Shown here: piece after piece, positions 1-8,469 of the stretch
How the letters are laid out: each line of letters opens with the position of its first letter
Position numbering within the stretch: position 1 is the stretch's first letter
NCBI RefSeq assembly: GCF_027925525.1
Contig: NZ_BSDJ01000003.1
Span: forward strand, 248,001 to 312,000
Length of the DNA: 64,000 nt
Direction: 5' to 3'
From: Paenibacillus tyrphae
Lineage (GTDB): Bacteria; Bacillota; Bacilli; Paenibacillales; NBRC-103111
Made by a program: the position numbers and the translations under genes
Notes under the pieces: model-generated
The model's input: only the letters and a program-made list of their open reading frames with translations
The model's database searches: none
What the model was told of the DNA's origin: nothing

Positions 1-1089
1 ATGGCGCTGGCGGAGATCGGGGAGGACACGGTCGTCGCCTGCGATGGCTGCGGCTACGCGGCCAATCTGGAGAAGGCGGAAGCGGCCGCCGTGCAAGCTG
101 CGGCAGTTGAGGAAGCCGCGCCGCCGCTGGAGCGCTGGCATACGCCGGACATCCGCACGATTGCGCAGCTGACGGAGCAGCTCGGGCTGGAGGCCTCGCG
201 GCTGATGAAGACGCTGTTGTATGTGGCGGACGGAAAGCCGGTGGCCGTTGTCGTGCGGGGCGCCGACGAAGTGAACGAATTAAAGGTACAGCGGGTTTTG
301 GGCGCGATTCAGCTTGAGTTGGCCGATGCGGATACGGTGCAGGCCGTTACCAGCGCGCCGGTCGGCTTTGCCGGACCGGTCGGGCTGAACGTGCCTCTGC
401 TGGTCGACCGTGAGGTCGCCGCCTTGAGCGAAGGCATCGCCGGCGCGAACGAGCGGGACTACCACTACCGTCATGTCCGGCCGGGCCGGGATTTCTCGCT
501 GGCGCTCACGGGGGATTTCCGCGAGGTGCGGCTCGGCGATCGCTGCGTCCGCTGCGGCGAGCCGTTGACGCTGCATCGGGGGATCGAGGTCGGGCATGTG
601 TTCAAGCTCGGCACGAAATACAGCACGGCGCTGGGCGCGAGGGTGACAGGCGTCTCCGGCACGGAGCACGACGTCATTATGGGCTGCTATGGCATCGGCG
701 TCTCCCGGCTGTTGTCCGCGGTGCTGGAGCAGCACCACGACGAGCAGGGCATCGTCTGGCCGCTGTCCTTGGCGCCGTTTCACGCGCATATCATTCCGGT
801 AGCCGTGGCGGACGATACCCAGCGGAAGCTGGCGGAGGAGTTGTACGAGCGGCTGCACGCGTTGGGCGTGGAGGCGCTGCTGGACGACCGCGAGGAGCGG
901 CCGGGTGTCAAGTTCAAGGACGCCGATCTGATCGGCCTCCCGGTCCGCATCGTCGTCGGCAAGAAAGCAGGCGAGCGGGTGGTCGAGTACAAGGAGCGCC
1001 AAGCGCCGGAAGCGGAGCAGCTTACCGTGGAGGAAGCGGTACGGCGGCTGCTTGAGCTGATGAAGCCTGCGGCTTCCGAAGGCGCGTAG
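1..1089 (+). CDS. proS: Prolyl-tRNA synthetase, 3' part (5' end outside window)
   Basis: Charges tRNA-Pro with proline in the cytoplasm. The reading frame is open at the left edge; the ATG at base 1 is internal, since the text begins in the segment ending catalytic motif 2 (VVACDGCGYAANLEKAE). Next come the YbaK-like editing insertion (about residues 40-165, which clears Ala-tRNA-Pro), the rest of the class II catalytic core with motif 3 (GCYGIGVSRLL), and the C-terminal anticodon-binding domain (from about residue 255, including LLDDREERPGVKFKDAD). The presence of the insertion makes this the long bacterial type. About 190-200 N-terminal residues are missing because of the window edge, not because of a mutation. 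Confidence 0.97.
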   Translation: MALAEIGEDTVVACDGCGYAANLEKAEAAAVQAAAVEEAAPPLERWHTPDIRTIAQLTEQLGLEASRLMKTLLYVADGKPVAVVVRGADEVNELKVQRVLGAIQLELADADTVQAVTSAPVGFAGPVGLNVPLLVDREVAALSEGIAGANERDYHYRHVRPGRDFSLALTGDFREVRLGDRCVRCGEPLTLHRGIEVGHVFKLGTKYSTALGARVTGVSGTEHDVIMGCYGIGVSRLLSAVLEQHHDEQGIVWPLSLAPFHAHIIPVAVADDTQRKLAEELYERLHALGVEALLDDREERPGVKFKDADLIGLPVRIVVGKKAGERVVEYKERQAPEAEQLTVEEAVRRLLELMKPAASEGA

Positions 1090-1150
1090 CAGAAGTGACG
1101 GATCGCTTGAAATAGGTAGACCCAAAACAAGATGCTAAGGAGGAACTCAA

Positions 1151-1396
1151 ATGCAAACCGTTTCGGACTATTTGTTTATGGCCTCATTGCTGACGATTAT
1201 TTTGAGTTTTGTGGGCGGAGGATGGCGGTATATTGGCGTCTCCGCGTACACCACGGATTTGCACATGCAGCAGGACCCTGGTAAAGAATTCAAACGACAG
1301 GATAACGCGGTGAAGAGATATTTCAAATCGAAGCTGTTTTGGATTGCTGCGGCAGGCATCGTCATTTCGGTTATTTTGTCGGAAATGGGGTTTTAA
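1151..1396 (+). CDS. Small two-helix membrane protein
   Basis: 81 residues with one hydrophobic segment near the N terminus (about residues 8-24), a charged middle containing many K/R/D, and a second helix at about 58-77. This is the layout of DUF3899-type small membrane proteins, an assignment made only from general appearance. A good AGGAGG ribosome site (1138-1143) lies 7 bases before the ATG. It follows proS by 61 bases, so it could be read through from proS. Function unknown. Confidence 0.75.
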   Translation: MQTVSDYLFMASLLTIILSFVGGGWRYIGVSAYTTDLHMQQDPGKEFKRQDNAVKRYFKSKLFWIAAAGIVISVILSEMGF

Positions 1397-1455
1397 AAAC
1401 AGCAGTTCGGAAACCTATGGGTTCCTTGCAACATCGTAGGCATTGGAAGCGAAGA

Positions 1456-1482
1456 ACTCCCCAAAATCATGGGGAGTTTTTC
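1456..1482 (+). terminator. Rho-independent terminator
   Basis: ACTCCCC / GGGGAGT stem with an 8-base loop followed by a T run. It closes the proS side. The rest of 1397-1763 holds no gene I can support; the region upstream of 1764 is AT-rich and probably carries the promoter of the AraC-type gene. Confidence 0.85.
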
Positions 1483-1763
1483 TGCATGCTACGGAGCTAT
1501 ATTTGACAAAATAAACGCGAGGAGCAGTAATCCTAAAAGGATGAGTGTAACATCCAATTGAGAGTCCCACCAGAATACGAATTACGATGGCCACGATCAT
1601 TCTCGAAATAAGCTGGATGTGACCCTTTGCATTTTGTATCGCATCCAACCAACGTACAGAATCATTATAAAAATGGGTAGAATGAAGTATAACTTCGCAA
1701 AAAATATCAAAAATATCGATCTGAAGTATATTATAGTTATGTTAACTCCATGGAGGCGTTGGA

Positions 1764-2654
1764 ATGAAATACATGGAATCCGTAACTAAAGCGATTGCCT
1801 ACATAGAAGGTCATCTATCCGATGAGATCACAGCAGATGAAATTGCGAAATGGGTAGGTTACTCCCCTTATCATTTCCACCGAATATTCCAATCGGTTAC
1901 ACGAAACTCCGTTTCGGAATACATTAGGAAGCGGAGATTAACCCATGCTGCTTATGATTTGTTTTACTCCAACCTCAGAATTGTAGAGATCGCAATCAAA
2001 TATCATTTTGCATCTCAAGAAGCTTTTACTCGTGCATTTCAGCAAATGTTTTCTATCACGCCGGGGCAATTCCGCAAGCAAACGGATATGAAAGATACGC
2101 CGTTCCGGGCCATGGAGAAGAAGGCATTGGACGAAGTTAGGCTACGGCAATTACACAACGGAGCAGCTCTTGACCCCGTTATCATCACCAAGAGAAGACT
2201 TCAATTGGTTGGCATGGAAATACGAGGACTTCATTCTCACGTCATCGGAAAGCTATGGGACTCTTTTAGACAACACGTGTCAGCAATCGATAGAAGGCGA
2301 GATCCCGAATCTATTTATTACGCTCTAATTGAACTTACAGGAGATAAATGGGGAGTTTCTTATACCGCCTGTGTTGAGGTTGTCGAAGAGGGGAAGCTAC
2401 CTGAAGGAATGGTGTATAAAGTTCTCCCATCAACAACCTACGCTGTATTCTCACATAAAGGAACCGTTGCAAGAATACAAGATACGTTTGAGTACATTTA
2501 TAGCTCATGGTTGCCCAAATCGGGGAGAACACGTTTGAACCAACCGGAATTTGCACGTTACGATCACAGATATCTGGGTCCAAGTAATGAAGATTCGGAA
2601 TTTGACATTTACATTCCTATTGGCCCTAAATCTAGTTACTTCGCGGAGGAATAA
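1764..2654 (+). CDS. AraC-family regulator with GyrI-like effector domain
   Basis: 296 residues. The N-terminal 100 form a double helix-turn-helix of the AraC/XylS type (SPYHFHRIFQ as first recognition region, SQEAFTRAFQQMF as second, ending ITPGQFRK). From about residue 140 to the end lies a GyrI-like small-molecule-binding domain, as in Rob/SoxS-type and BmrR-like activators. The ATG has GGAGG 8 bases upstream. The stop is 5 bases before the following alpha/beta hydrolase gene, so the two are almost certainly one operon. The effector is unknown; a hydrophobic or cationic compound is the usual case for this domain. Confidence 0.9.
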   Translation: MKYMESVTKAIAYIEGHLSDEITADEIAKWVGYSPYHFHRIFQSVTRNSVSEYIRKRRLTHAAYDLFYSNLRIVEIAIKYHFASQEAFTRAFQQMFSITPGQFRKQTDMKDTPFRAMEKKALDEVRLRQLHNGAALDPVIITKRRLQLVGMEIRGLHSHVIGKLWDSFRQHVSAIDRRRDPESIYYALIELTGDKWGVSYTACVEVVEEGKLPEGMVYKVLPSTTYAVFSHKGTVARIQDTFEYIYSSWLPKSGRTRLNQPEFARYDHRYLGPSNEDSEFDIYIPIGPKSSYFAEE

Positions 2655-2659
2655 ATGGG

Positions 2660-3565
2660 ATGAGAGAGAACGAAAGATTACAGCAAGGGTATGCAGGTTA
2701 CCATGAAGTGAAAATACCCGATGCATCGCTGGGCATAACATTTCCTATGTTGGTGATGTATCCTGCCGGCACCCCTGAACAAGCAGATCAATTGGGGCCC
2801 TTCCCGTTGGAGTTAGCGAGAGACGCCGAAGTTTTAGCAGGAAAGTTCCCCTTGGTCTTGATCTCTCACGGCACTGGCGGTTCACCGCTTATGTATCGAA
2901 CATTAGCTCGGTATTTGGCGCAGAACGGTTTTATCGTCGGAATGCCTGAGCATCCGTTCAATAACAGAAATAATAACAGTCTGGATGGTACGATACAGAA
3001 CCTCACCTACAGACCGAGACATATTCGGATGGCCGTCGACTGGTTTTTTGAAAATAAGATGTTTGAGGGAAAAGTAAAACAGAATGCCGTTTCTATCATC
3101 GGGCATTCGCTCGGCGGTTACACAGCTCTGGCAGCTGCGGGTGGCTTGCCAACTTCGTTTCCTCACGAGACCCCGGACAGACAACCGCAGCTCATAGAGG
3201 TTGCGCCAGATCCGCGAATCCGGTCCCTGGTATTACTGGCTCCGGCATCGGTCTGGTTTAGAGCTGAGGGGGCGTTAAGTCCAGTTACCGTTCCGATTTT
3301 GATGCTGGATGCAGAGAAGGATCCATATACTCCTTCTTTTCACGCACAAATTATATTGAAAGGGGTTGCTGACCAGCATAAGATTCAATATAGAACGGTA
3401 GAAAATGCCGGGCACTTTTCCTTTCTGAGCTCATTTCCGGAATCGATGATCACCCCATCGTTTCTTCCTTCTCAAGACCCTCCCGGCTTTGATCGGAAAC
3501 AATTTCATGAGATACTTAATGCTGAAATATGGAGCTTCCTCATAAGTCAGCCATCTTTTATCTGA
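2660..3565 (+). CDS. Alpha/beta hydrolase (PAF-acetylhydrolase / dienelactone hydrolase-like)
   Basis: 301 residues, no signal peptide. Alpha/beta-hydrolase marks are visible: oxyanion-region LISHGTGGSP (about residue 73), nucleophile elbow GHSLGG (Ser about 149), probable acid in MLDAEKDPYTP, and catalytic His in AGHFSF near residue 252. The overall layout resembles bacterial proteins related to platelet-activating-factor acetylhydrolase. The start ATG follows GGAGGA inside the end of the upstream AraC gene, suggesting translational coupling. The substrate cannot be read from sequence; an ester or lactone induced through the upstream regulator is likely. Confidence 0.88.
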   Translation: MRENERLQQGYAGYHEVKIPDASLGITFPMLVMYPAGTPEQADQLGPFPLELARDAEVLAGKFPLVLISHGTGGSPLMYRTLARYLAQNGFIVGMPEHPFNNRNNNSLDGTIQNLTYRPRHIRMAVDWFFENKMFEGKVKQNAVSIIGHSLGGYTALAAAGGLPTSFPHETPDRQPQLIEVAPDPRIRSLVLLAPASVWFRAEGALSPVTVPILMLDAEKDPYTPSFHAQIILKGVADQHKIQYRTVENAGHFSFLSSFPESMITPSFLPSQDPPGFDRKQFHEILNAEIWSFLISQPSFI

Positions 3566-3645
3566 TCTTTATAGGCATCCCGTATACGTTTAAATGGAAA
3601 CCATGCTATGTATCTCTCTACTAAACGATTCGTTGAAAGCTTGTG

Positions 3646-3675
3646 TTGATATTTGGAAGAAGAATGATGTATGAT
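3646..3675 (+). promoter_or_regulatory. Sigma-A promoter of the tetR gene
   Basis: TTGATA (3646-3651), an 18-base spacer, then TATGAT (3670-3675). The start point would fall within or next to the palindromic operator at 3681-3696, which gives a simple steric-block model for autorepression. Confidence 0.65.
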
Positions 3676-3680
3676 TAAAA

Positions 3681-3696
3681 CATACGATAACGTATG
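3681..3696. promoter_or_regulatory. Palindromic operator O1, probable TetR site
   Basis: Perfect inverted repeat CATACG-ATAA-CGTATG just downstream of the tetR -10 box. The same half-sites with a different 4-base spacer recur at 4301-4316 before the next transcription unit. Two copies of one palindrome, each directly upstream of a unit in a TetR-containing locus, is the classic pattern of a local repressor site. Confidence 0.8.
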
Positions 3697-3718
3697 TTTC
3701 GGGAGGTGAGTGAGAATC

Positions 3719-4258
3719 GTGCAGCTCACGAGTGATGATTGGATTAGAGCGGGACTCGAGACGTTATCGCAATCTGGGATTGCATCCGTCAAAATCGAAG
3801 CCATCGCTCGAAAACTGAAAATCAGCAAGGGGAGCTTTTACCACTATTTCAGGGATCGCGCTGATTTACTTGAAGCGATGCTTTTCTATTGGGAAGAGCA
3901 CTTGACCCGAGAAGTCATTGGCCAGATGGAGAACAGCGGCTTGTCTGCCAAAGAACAATTTCAGGCATTGGTGTACCAAAGCTTCTCGCATACGACCAAA
4001 TTGCAATCGGCCATACTCGCTTGGGCCAATCAAGATGAACAGATTGGAAAGCGAGTGAAGGCGATTGAGCAAGAGCGATTGCGATACATTGCAAAACTGT
4101 TCAATGAAATGGGATTCGATCCTGCTGACTCCGATACGAGAGCGGAGATTAGTTACTTTACTTTCCTCGGTTGGATTGACCGAAGCAGCAGAGATCCGGC
4201 ATTGAAATCAACCCAGTTGGCGGATTCATTTATTAATCTCATCACACAGATGTCCTAG
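3719..4258 (+). CDS. TetR/AcrR-family repressor
   Basis: 179 residues from the GTG chosen here. The N-terminal helix-turn-helix is typical (SVKIEAIARKLKISKGSFYHYF, residues about 20-45); the rest is the variable ligand-binding helical domain. A very strong Shine-Dalgarno GGAGGTGA (3702-3709) fits GTG 3719; an in-frame GTG at 3710 would leave no room. It likely represses itself and the two downstream membrane-protein genes through the operators at 3681 and 4301. The ligand is unknown. Confidence 0.92.
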   Translation: MQLTSDDWIRAGLETLSQSGIASVKIEAIARKLKISKGSFYHYFRDRADLLEAMLFYWEEHLTREVIGQMENSGLSAKEQFQALVYQSFSHTTKLQSAILAWANQDEQIGKRVKAIEQERLRYIAKLFNEMGFDPADSDTRAEISYFTFLGWIDRSSRDPALKSTQLADSFINLITQMS

Positions 4259-4259
4259 C

Positions 4260-4288
4260 GCCTTTTAAATTTGATTTAAAAGGCTTTT
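4260..4288 (+). terminator. Terminator after tetR
   Basis: Perfect 11-bp stem GCCTTTTAAAT / ATTTAAAAGGC with a 3-base loop, then TTTT. It separates tetR from the next unit. Its TTGATT also resembles a -35 box, so terminator and next promoter may overlap. Confidence 0.88.
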
Positions 4289-4300
4289 CCGTAAACAAAA

Positions 4301-4316
4301 CATACGCATTCGTATG
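4301..4316. promoter_or_regulatory. Palindromic operator O2, probable TetR site
   Basis: CATACG-CATT-CGTATG, identical in both half-sites to the palindrome at 3681-3696 and different only in the central four bases. It lies 27 bases before the start of the two-gene membrane-protein unit. Confidence 0.8.
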
Positions 4317-4343
4317 TTTTTTCAATTTGAGGAGGAAGATGCG

Positions 4344-4799
4344 ATGAGAGCCTTATTAAAGCTCGGCGGTTATTGTAATCTGGTCATTTCCATACTACAT
4401 ATTGTGGGATTATTCTGGGCGAAGGAATTTTTCCGGGTAACAGGTGTTGCCGAACCCATGAACCAATTATCAGCGCTTCACTATTCACTGCCTTATCTGT
4501 TAACCGTGCTAGTGGCTATCGTATTTGCCCTATTTGGCATCTACGCAGTGTATGAGGAGGGTGGATTTATCAAGCTTCCTTTTAGAAAAAACGTGATTTA
4601 TGGCATTGCCATCAGCTATTTCATACGAGGGTTTGGAGAATGGATCGTGCATGCCATTCTTGGTTCTGTGAATTCTTATGAGACCCTTTACTCAAGTATA
4701 GCGATTGCAATCGGCGCCATGTATGGCTTGGGTGGATGGTACCTTTTCAAAAAAAACAAAACGATTCGTCAAACGAACGAAAATCGAGGTGATCTGTGA
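4344..4799 (+). CDS. Four-helix membrane protein, TetR-controlled
   Basis: 151 residues with four predicted membrane segments (about 7-25, 45-66, 82-104, 113-132). An earlier in-frame ATG at 4314 lies inside the operator and has no ribosome site; ATG 4344 is preceded by GAGGAGG at 8 bases and is chosen. The gene overlaps the next start by one base (TGATG). I do not recognise the family with certainty. Operator context suggests a role in response to whatever ligand the TetR protein binds. Confidence 0.85.
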   Translation: MRALLKLGGYCNLVISILHIVGLFWAKEFFRVTGVAEPMNQLSALHYSLPYLLTVLVAIVFALFGIYAVYEEGGFIKLPFRKNVIYGIAISYFIRGFGEWIVHAILGSVNSYETLYSSIAIAIGAMYGLGGWYLFKKNKTIRQTNENRGDL

Positions 4800-5161
4800 T
4801 GCGGATTTGGAAATATAGCGGTATGTATATGATCGCGACAGGGATGATCCATAATGTTGTTGGTTTACTCATGGGTTGGGAAGTTTTGGGCCTTATGGCG
4901 CAAGACGGTTGGGTCAATTCGGTGAGTAGTGAGCCTGATAGGAACGCCATATTTTGGTTCCTGGCCATAGGCTTCTTTTGGATGATTACGGGGCATGTTT
5001 TCCATAAATATTTGAAAGAAAGTGATCATGCGCTGCCGGCTATTTTCGGGTGGTACTTACTCCTCTTCGCCGTCGTTGGTTGCACGTTAATGCCTGTATC
5101 AGGGATCTGGCTGTTTTTCCCGCAAGCCATCATGATCATCCTAGTAAAACGCAATAAGTAA
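4799..5161 (+). CDS. DUF6463-like small membrane protein
   Basis: 120 residues with four hydrophobic helices; the N-terminal pattern (KYSGMYMIATGMIHNVVG) and length fit the DUF6463 family as I know it. GAGGTGA sits 6 bases before the ATG, and an alternative GTG at 4796 is less well spaced. It is translationally coupled to the preceding membrane protein gene and presumably acts with it. No enzymatic residues stand out and the function is unknown. Confidence 0.82.
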   Translation: MRIWKYSGMYMIATGMIHNVVGLLMGWEVLGLMAQDGWVNSVSSEPDRNAIFWFLAIGFFWMITGHVFHKYLKESDHALPAIFGWYLLLFAVVGCTLMPVSGIWLFFPQAIMIILVKRNK

Positions 5162-5316
5162 GCGTTAGAAATTTGAAGAAATCCAAAGCCCATACCCTGT
5201 CAAGAATAATCCACTCATCGAATTCTCATTCATTTCTAATAGTTGTGGATATTCCTAGGAGCTACTTTGTTTCAGAAACTTCGCCGGTAAATTCCTCCAA
5301 ATAAATCTATGGTACA

Positions 5317-5344
5317 GTTAGCTCTGGTGGCCGAGCTGGCTAAC
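5317..5344. repeat. Imperfect hairpin in the NlpC/P60 leader
   Basis: GTTAGCTC pairs with GAGCTGGCTAAC (one bulge) 30-55 bases upstream of the peptidase start. There is no T run, so it is not a terminator; it may be an mRNA stabiliser or a control element. The remainder of 5162-5372 shows nothing I can assign. Confidence 0.4.
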
Positions 5345-5372
5345 CCATTGATCCATAAGGAGGATATCCAAC

Positions 5373-5876
5373 ATGTCACAAGTGAAGAAAAATCGCCTTA
5401 GTCAATCGTTATTGGGCATAGCTCTAAGCCTTTCCATATTCGGTTCGGCAAGCTTGCTGCTGCCTGCACAATCGGCACAAGCCGCAACGGTGAGCACTTC
5501 AAAGGCAGATCAAATCGTGAAAACGGCTCTCTCTTACCAAGGTAAAGTAAAATACCGCTTTGGTGTAAAAGATCCGCAACATCTGACTTTCGACTGCTCC
5601 TCGTTCACACAATTTGTATTCAGTAAAAACGGCATTTCGATCCCATGGGGCTCCAGAGCCCAGACTCGCGTCGGAACGCAGGTAAAGGACAAAGCGCATC
5701 TGCAGAAGGGCGATCTTGTCATGTTCAGCGTCAGTACACCGGGCAAAATCAACCACGTCGGTATTTATCTGGGTAACGGCAAATTCGTCGGCAACTCTCC
5801 GAGCCGAGGTGTTGCCATCTATGATATGAACTCGGGCTATTGGAAGAACCGTTATATCACCGGACGTCATCTGTAA
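5373..5876 (+). CDS. Secreted NlpC/P60 (C40) cell-wall peptidase
   Basis: 167 residues. A Sec signal peptide ends near AQSAQA-AT (about residue 38). The mature part is one NlpC/P60 domain: catalytic Cys in FDCSSFTQF, His in NHVGIYLG, with a polar third residue expected near NSPSRG. Such enzymes cut gamma-D-Glu-meso-diaminopimelate bonds in peptidoglycan. There are no SH3b or LysM binding modules, so this is a minimal enzyme. TAAGGAGGA precedes the ATG. Single gene with its own terminator downstream. Confidence 0.93.
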   Translation: MSQVKKNRLSQSLLGIALSLSIFGSASLLLPAQSAQAATVSTSKADQIVKTALSYQGKVKYRFGVKDPQHLTFDCSSFTQFVFSKNGISIPWGSRAQTRVGTQVKDKAHLQKGDLVMFSVSTPGKINHVGIYLGNGKFVGNSPSRGVAIYDMNSGYWKNRYITGRHL

Positions 5877-5922
5877 AATTGAACACCATCCATTATCTGT
5901 ACTTAAATCATTTTGACTCCCT

Positions 5923-5963
5923 AGGGTCCCTACAACTATCCGGTTGTGGGGATTCCTTTTTTA
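5923..5963 (+). terminator. Terminator after the NlpC/P60 gene
   Basis: GG-TCCC-ACAAC stem pairs imperfectly with GTTGT-GGGGA-TTCC around a short loop, followed by a run of T. Confidence 0.7.
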
Positions 5964-6096
5964 ATACAAACCGAGACGATGTCGAATTCATTTGTAAAAT
6001 ACGGATTTCATTCACGGATAAGGCAGGTTTGAGATTACAGGTATATACCGATAAAATGTAGTATAGGCTTTAAACTTGTTTAAAAGTGGTGAGTTT

Positions 6097-6963
6097 ATGA
6101 TATCAATCGGGCTTGCTGGATGGGGAGATCATGACGAGTTATATAAGACTGGAATCAGGCCGCAGGATAAGCTAAAAGAATACAATAGATATTTTAAATT
6201 GGTTGAAGTGGATAGTTCCTATTACGCGATTCATAAAGAAGATTTGTATAGTAGATGGGCATCAGACACCTCGAAGGATTTCTCATTCTTGGTGAAAGCT
6301 TATCAAGGTATGACAGGACACACCCGTCAGAATTATTCTGAAGCGGATATGGAGGGGATGTTCCGAAGCTTTAGCGAGTCGATAAAACCTATTTTAGATG
6401 CGGGCAAGTTAAAGGCGGTTCTATTCCAGTATCCACCGTGGTTTGATTGTAACCGCATTAATGTGCGCTTGCTACGAACAGCTAAGGAACGAATGAAAAA
6501 TATTCCGGTGGCTCTTGAATTTCGTCATCAAAGCTGGTTTAGTACGGAAATGAGCGAAAAGACGTTATTATTTATGCGCGAGGAAGGTTGGATTCATAGT
6601 ATTTGTGATGAGCCTCAAGTTTTTCCGGGTTCAGTTCCGGTCGTCTTAAAACCAACCAATGACGATTTGACAATTGTCAGGTTTCATGGGAGAAATACGG
6701 ATGGCTGGACTGCAAGCGGAGCTAAAGACTGGCGAGAAGTAAGGTATCTCTATCGTTACAATCATGAAGAATTACTTGAGTGGAAGGAAAACCTCTTGAA
6801 GTTGGAAAAAGAAACCCGGGAGGTTTGCGTGATATTCAATAATAATTCAGGCGGGGATGCCGCGGCGAATGCTTTGCAACTTATAGATCTTCTAGGCCAA
6901 GAGTCAACACAACTTCCTCCCAAGCAGATGGACATGTTCGATGACACTACCAAATCGTGCTAA
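6097..6963 (+). CDS. DUF72 family protein (YecE/YunF-like)
   Basis: 288 residues. It begins ISIGLAGWGDHDELY, the family's hallmark N terminus, and keeps the conserved VEVDSSYYAI and the VALEFRHQSWF region; the fold is TIM-barrel-like. No catalytic activity is established for DUF72. Start ATG 6097 is chosen because homologues begin with this motif and GGTGAG lies just upstream; an earlier in-frame TTG at 6076 has no ribosome site. A cysteine-rich gene follows 28 bases later. Confidence 0.9.
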   Translation: MISIGLAGWGDHDELYKTGIRPQDKLKEYNRYFKLVEVDSSYYAIHKEDLYSRWASDTSKDFSFLVKAYQGMTGHTRQNYSEADMEGMFRSFSESIKPILDAGKLKAVLFQYPPWFDCNRINVRLLRTAKERMKNIPVALEFRHQSWFSTEMSEKTLLFMREEGWIHSICDEPQVFPGSVPVVLKPTNDDLTIVRFHGRNTDGWTASGAKDWREVRYLYRYNHEELLEWKENLLKLEKETREVCVIFNNNSGGDAAANALQLIDLLGQESTQLPPKQMDMFDDTTKSC

Positions 6964-6991
6964 TTTGGTTGTTGATGAGAGGTGATGAATC

Positions 6992-7309
6992 ATGAAAGTA
7001 CACAATTGTCCTTCTTGTAATACCTACAGTAGAGAATGTATAATCGTCATCCAGAATGCGCTGAACTATTCGGAAGAGATTCTAAAGTGCAGTATCTGTT
7101 CCTGGAGCGGAAAGTGGTCGGACATGAAAGTGCGGGAGATCCCAGAAGACGAACCGGTCCCAGGCGTCGAACCGATTACTGACTATGGTGTGCTTCATTC
7201 AGATACAGCTAGAATTACATATACGGGAGGTTGTTGCCCTCATTGTGGGGGGAGTGATCCTTTATGCTGGTGCATGGCGATCGATTTCTACGAGCCTCCT
7301 GCTCGTTAG
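6992..7309 (+). CDS. Cysteine-rich (zinc-ribbon-like) small protein
   Basis: 105 residues with paired cysteines: CPSC near the N terminus, CSIC about 35 residues later, and CCPHCGG followed by CWC near the C terminus. The two CxxC pairs could make one zinc ribbon and the C-terminal cluster a second metal site. GAGAGGTGATG precedes the ATG. No family recognised. It may be cotranscribed with the DUF72 gene. Confidence 0.7.
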   Translation: MKVHNCPSCNTYSRECIIVIQNALNYSEEILKCSICSWSGKWSDMKVREIPEDEPVPGVEPITDYGVLHSDTARITYTGGCCPHCGGSDPLCWCMAIDFYEPPAR

Positions 7310-7406
7310 CGTAACAAGGCTGCTGATCATCGCGGCGGGCTCGGGCCCGGAAGTGGGACGAATTGCACGCTAACAAGCGCAAGATGGTTTTGGAGGGAAG
7401 AATAGC

Positions 7407-8315
7407 GTGGAATTATCTTATTATTTCTACACTGATTTTCAAACCAGAGAAGAAATAGATGAATTTTTACTGGCGCAAGCGAGAAAGGCAGTTGAGGATC
7501 GGGCTGATTTTAAAATTAGCAGGCAGGAGGAGAGTGAAGAGGGCGAAGGAGATACGCTGGATTTTATCTGCAAATCCTTTTGCGTCAGTACGAATTTAAG
7601 CTTCGTCCAAGATATAGCCAAAGAATTTGATCTCGATGTAAATTTTCGCTTGTGGATCAGCGTTTATCCTAGTGGAGGCGCGAAGTTTATCCAGTTCATA
7701 GGTAACTTACTGAGTGGGACAACGGGAGATGCTATATTGCTAGACGAATATGATATTAAAGTGCTGGAAAGAAGACGCGAATCCCTAGCTGTGAATAACT
7801 ATTATTTTGATGGAGATTTTAGTAACCTCGGGCTTCCTTATGCAAACGGGTTTTATCAAAAGTTCGTGCTGCAGGTAGCTGTTAGTAATATGAACAGTGA
7901 TGTTATACAAATGTTAAAACCTGAAATCATTCATATAGCTAACGATTGTATTGACGAAGGCAAAATGAATCTAATCGAAGATCCTGGTATTCGATCCGAG
8001 TTCGGGATTTGCTGGAATGATTTCAAAGTAGATGTGCAAAAGAGGGGAAAAGGAATAAATCATGTTGGTCAAGTGATAAGTATATCCGGCGGGCATATTT
8101 ATACCGATCAGCATAATCCCGGTTTAAAAGTAATGATGAATTTCTTCAAACGGGTACTGGAACGTTTTGAAGGCGATTGCGAACTAAGGATTAAAGAAGG
8201 ATACCTGATCAGGGATTATAGAGAAATTGTTTTATTTGAAAGAACAGATGGTGTGATAACCGTAAATGAAAAAGCGAAGGAAAAAAGTTTATTGGATGAA
8301 GTTGGTCTTGGTTGA
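7407..8315 (+). CDS. Hypothetical protein, AT-rich gene
   Basis: 302 residues, acidic, no signal peptide or membrane segments. The gene starts at GTG with GGAGGG 7-8 bases upstream. Two halves are visible: residues 1-130 with a central hydrophobic FRLWISVYPSGG strand region, and residues 150-290. The N-terminal half faintly resembles SitI3-like immunity proteins, but I cannot confirm that. Base composition is AT-richer than the flanking core genes, which suggests acquisition by transfer. Confidence 0.6.
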   Translation: MELSYYFYTDFQTREEIDEFLLAQARKAVEDRADFKISRQEESEEGEGDTLDFICKSFCVSTNLSFVQDIAKEFDLDVNFRLWISVYPSGGAKFIQFIGNLLSGTTGDAILLDEYDIKVLERRRESLAVNNYYFDGDFSNLGLPYANGFYQKFVLQVAVSNMNSDVIQMLKPEIIHIANDCIDEGKMNLIEDPGIRSEFGICWNDFKVDVQKRGKGINHVGQVISISGGHIYTDQHNPGLKVMMNFFKRVLERFEGDCELRIKEGYLIRDYREIVLFERTDGVITVNEKAKEKSLLDEVGLG

Positions 8316-8469
8316 ACAGGATCTATTCAGATTGATAATCAAGGCACTTAACCATTAGCTAAATTAAATTTTGAAAGGCTGCTGAGTTTTCTCGACAGCC
8401 GCAAAATGGGGAGAGAATTTCCTAACCCTTGTATTTCCTTCTCATTTATCCCGAAGAGGAAAAAGATGC

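Noticed and set aside
5162..5372. Cyclic di-AMP (ydaO/yuaA) riboswitch before the NlpC/P60 gene
   Set aside because: Considered because of the gene type, but the conserved core sequences are not seen; only a simple imperfect hairpin is present.
5840..6061. 73-residue plus-strand frame
   Set aside because: Overlaps the end of the peptidase gene and runs through its terminator; no ribosome site.
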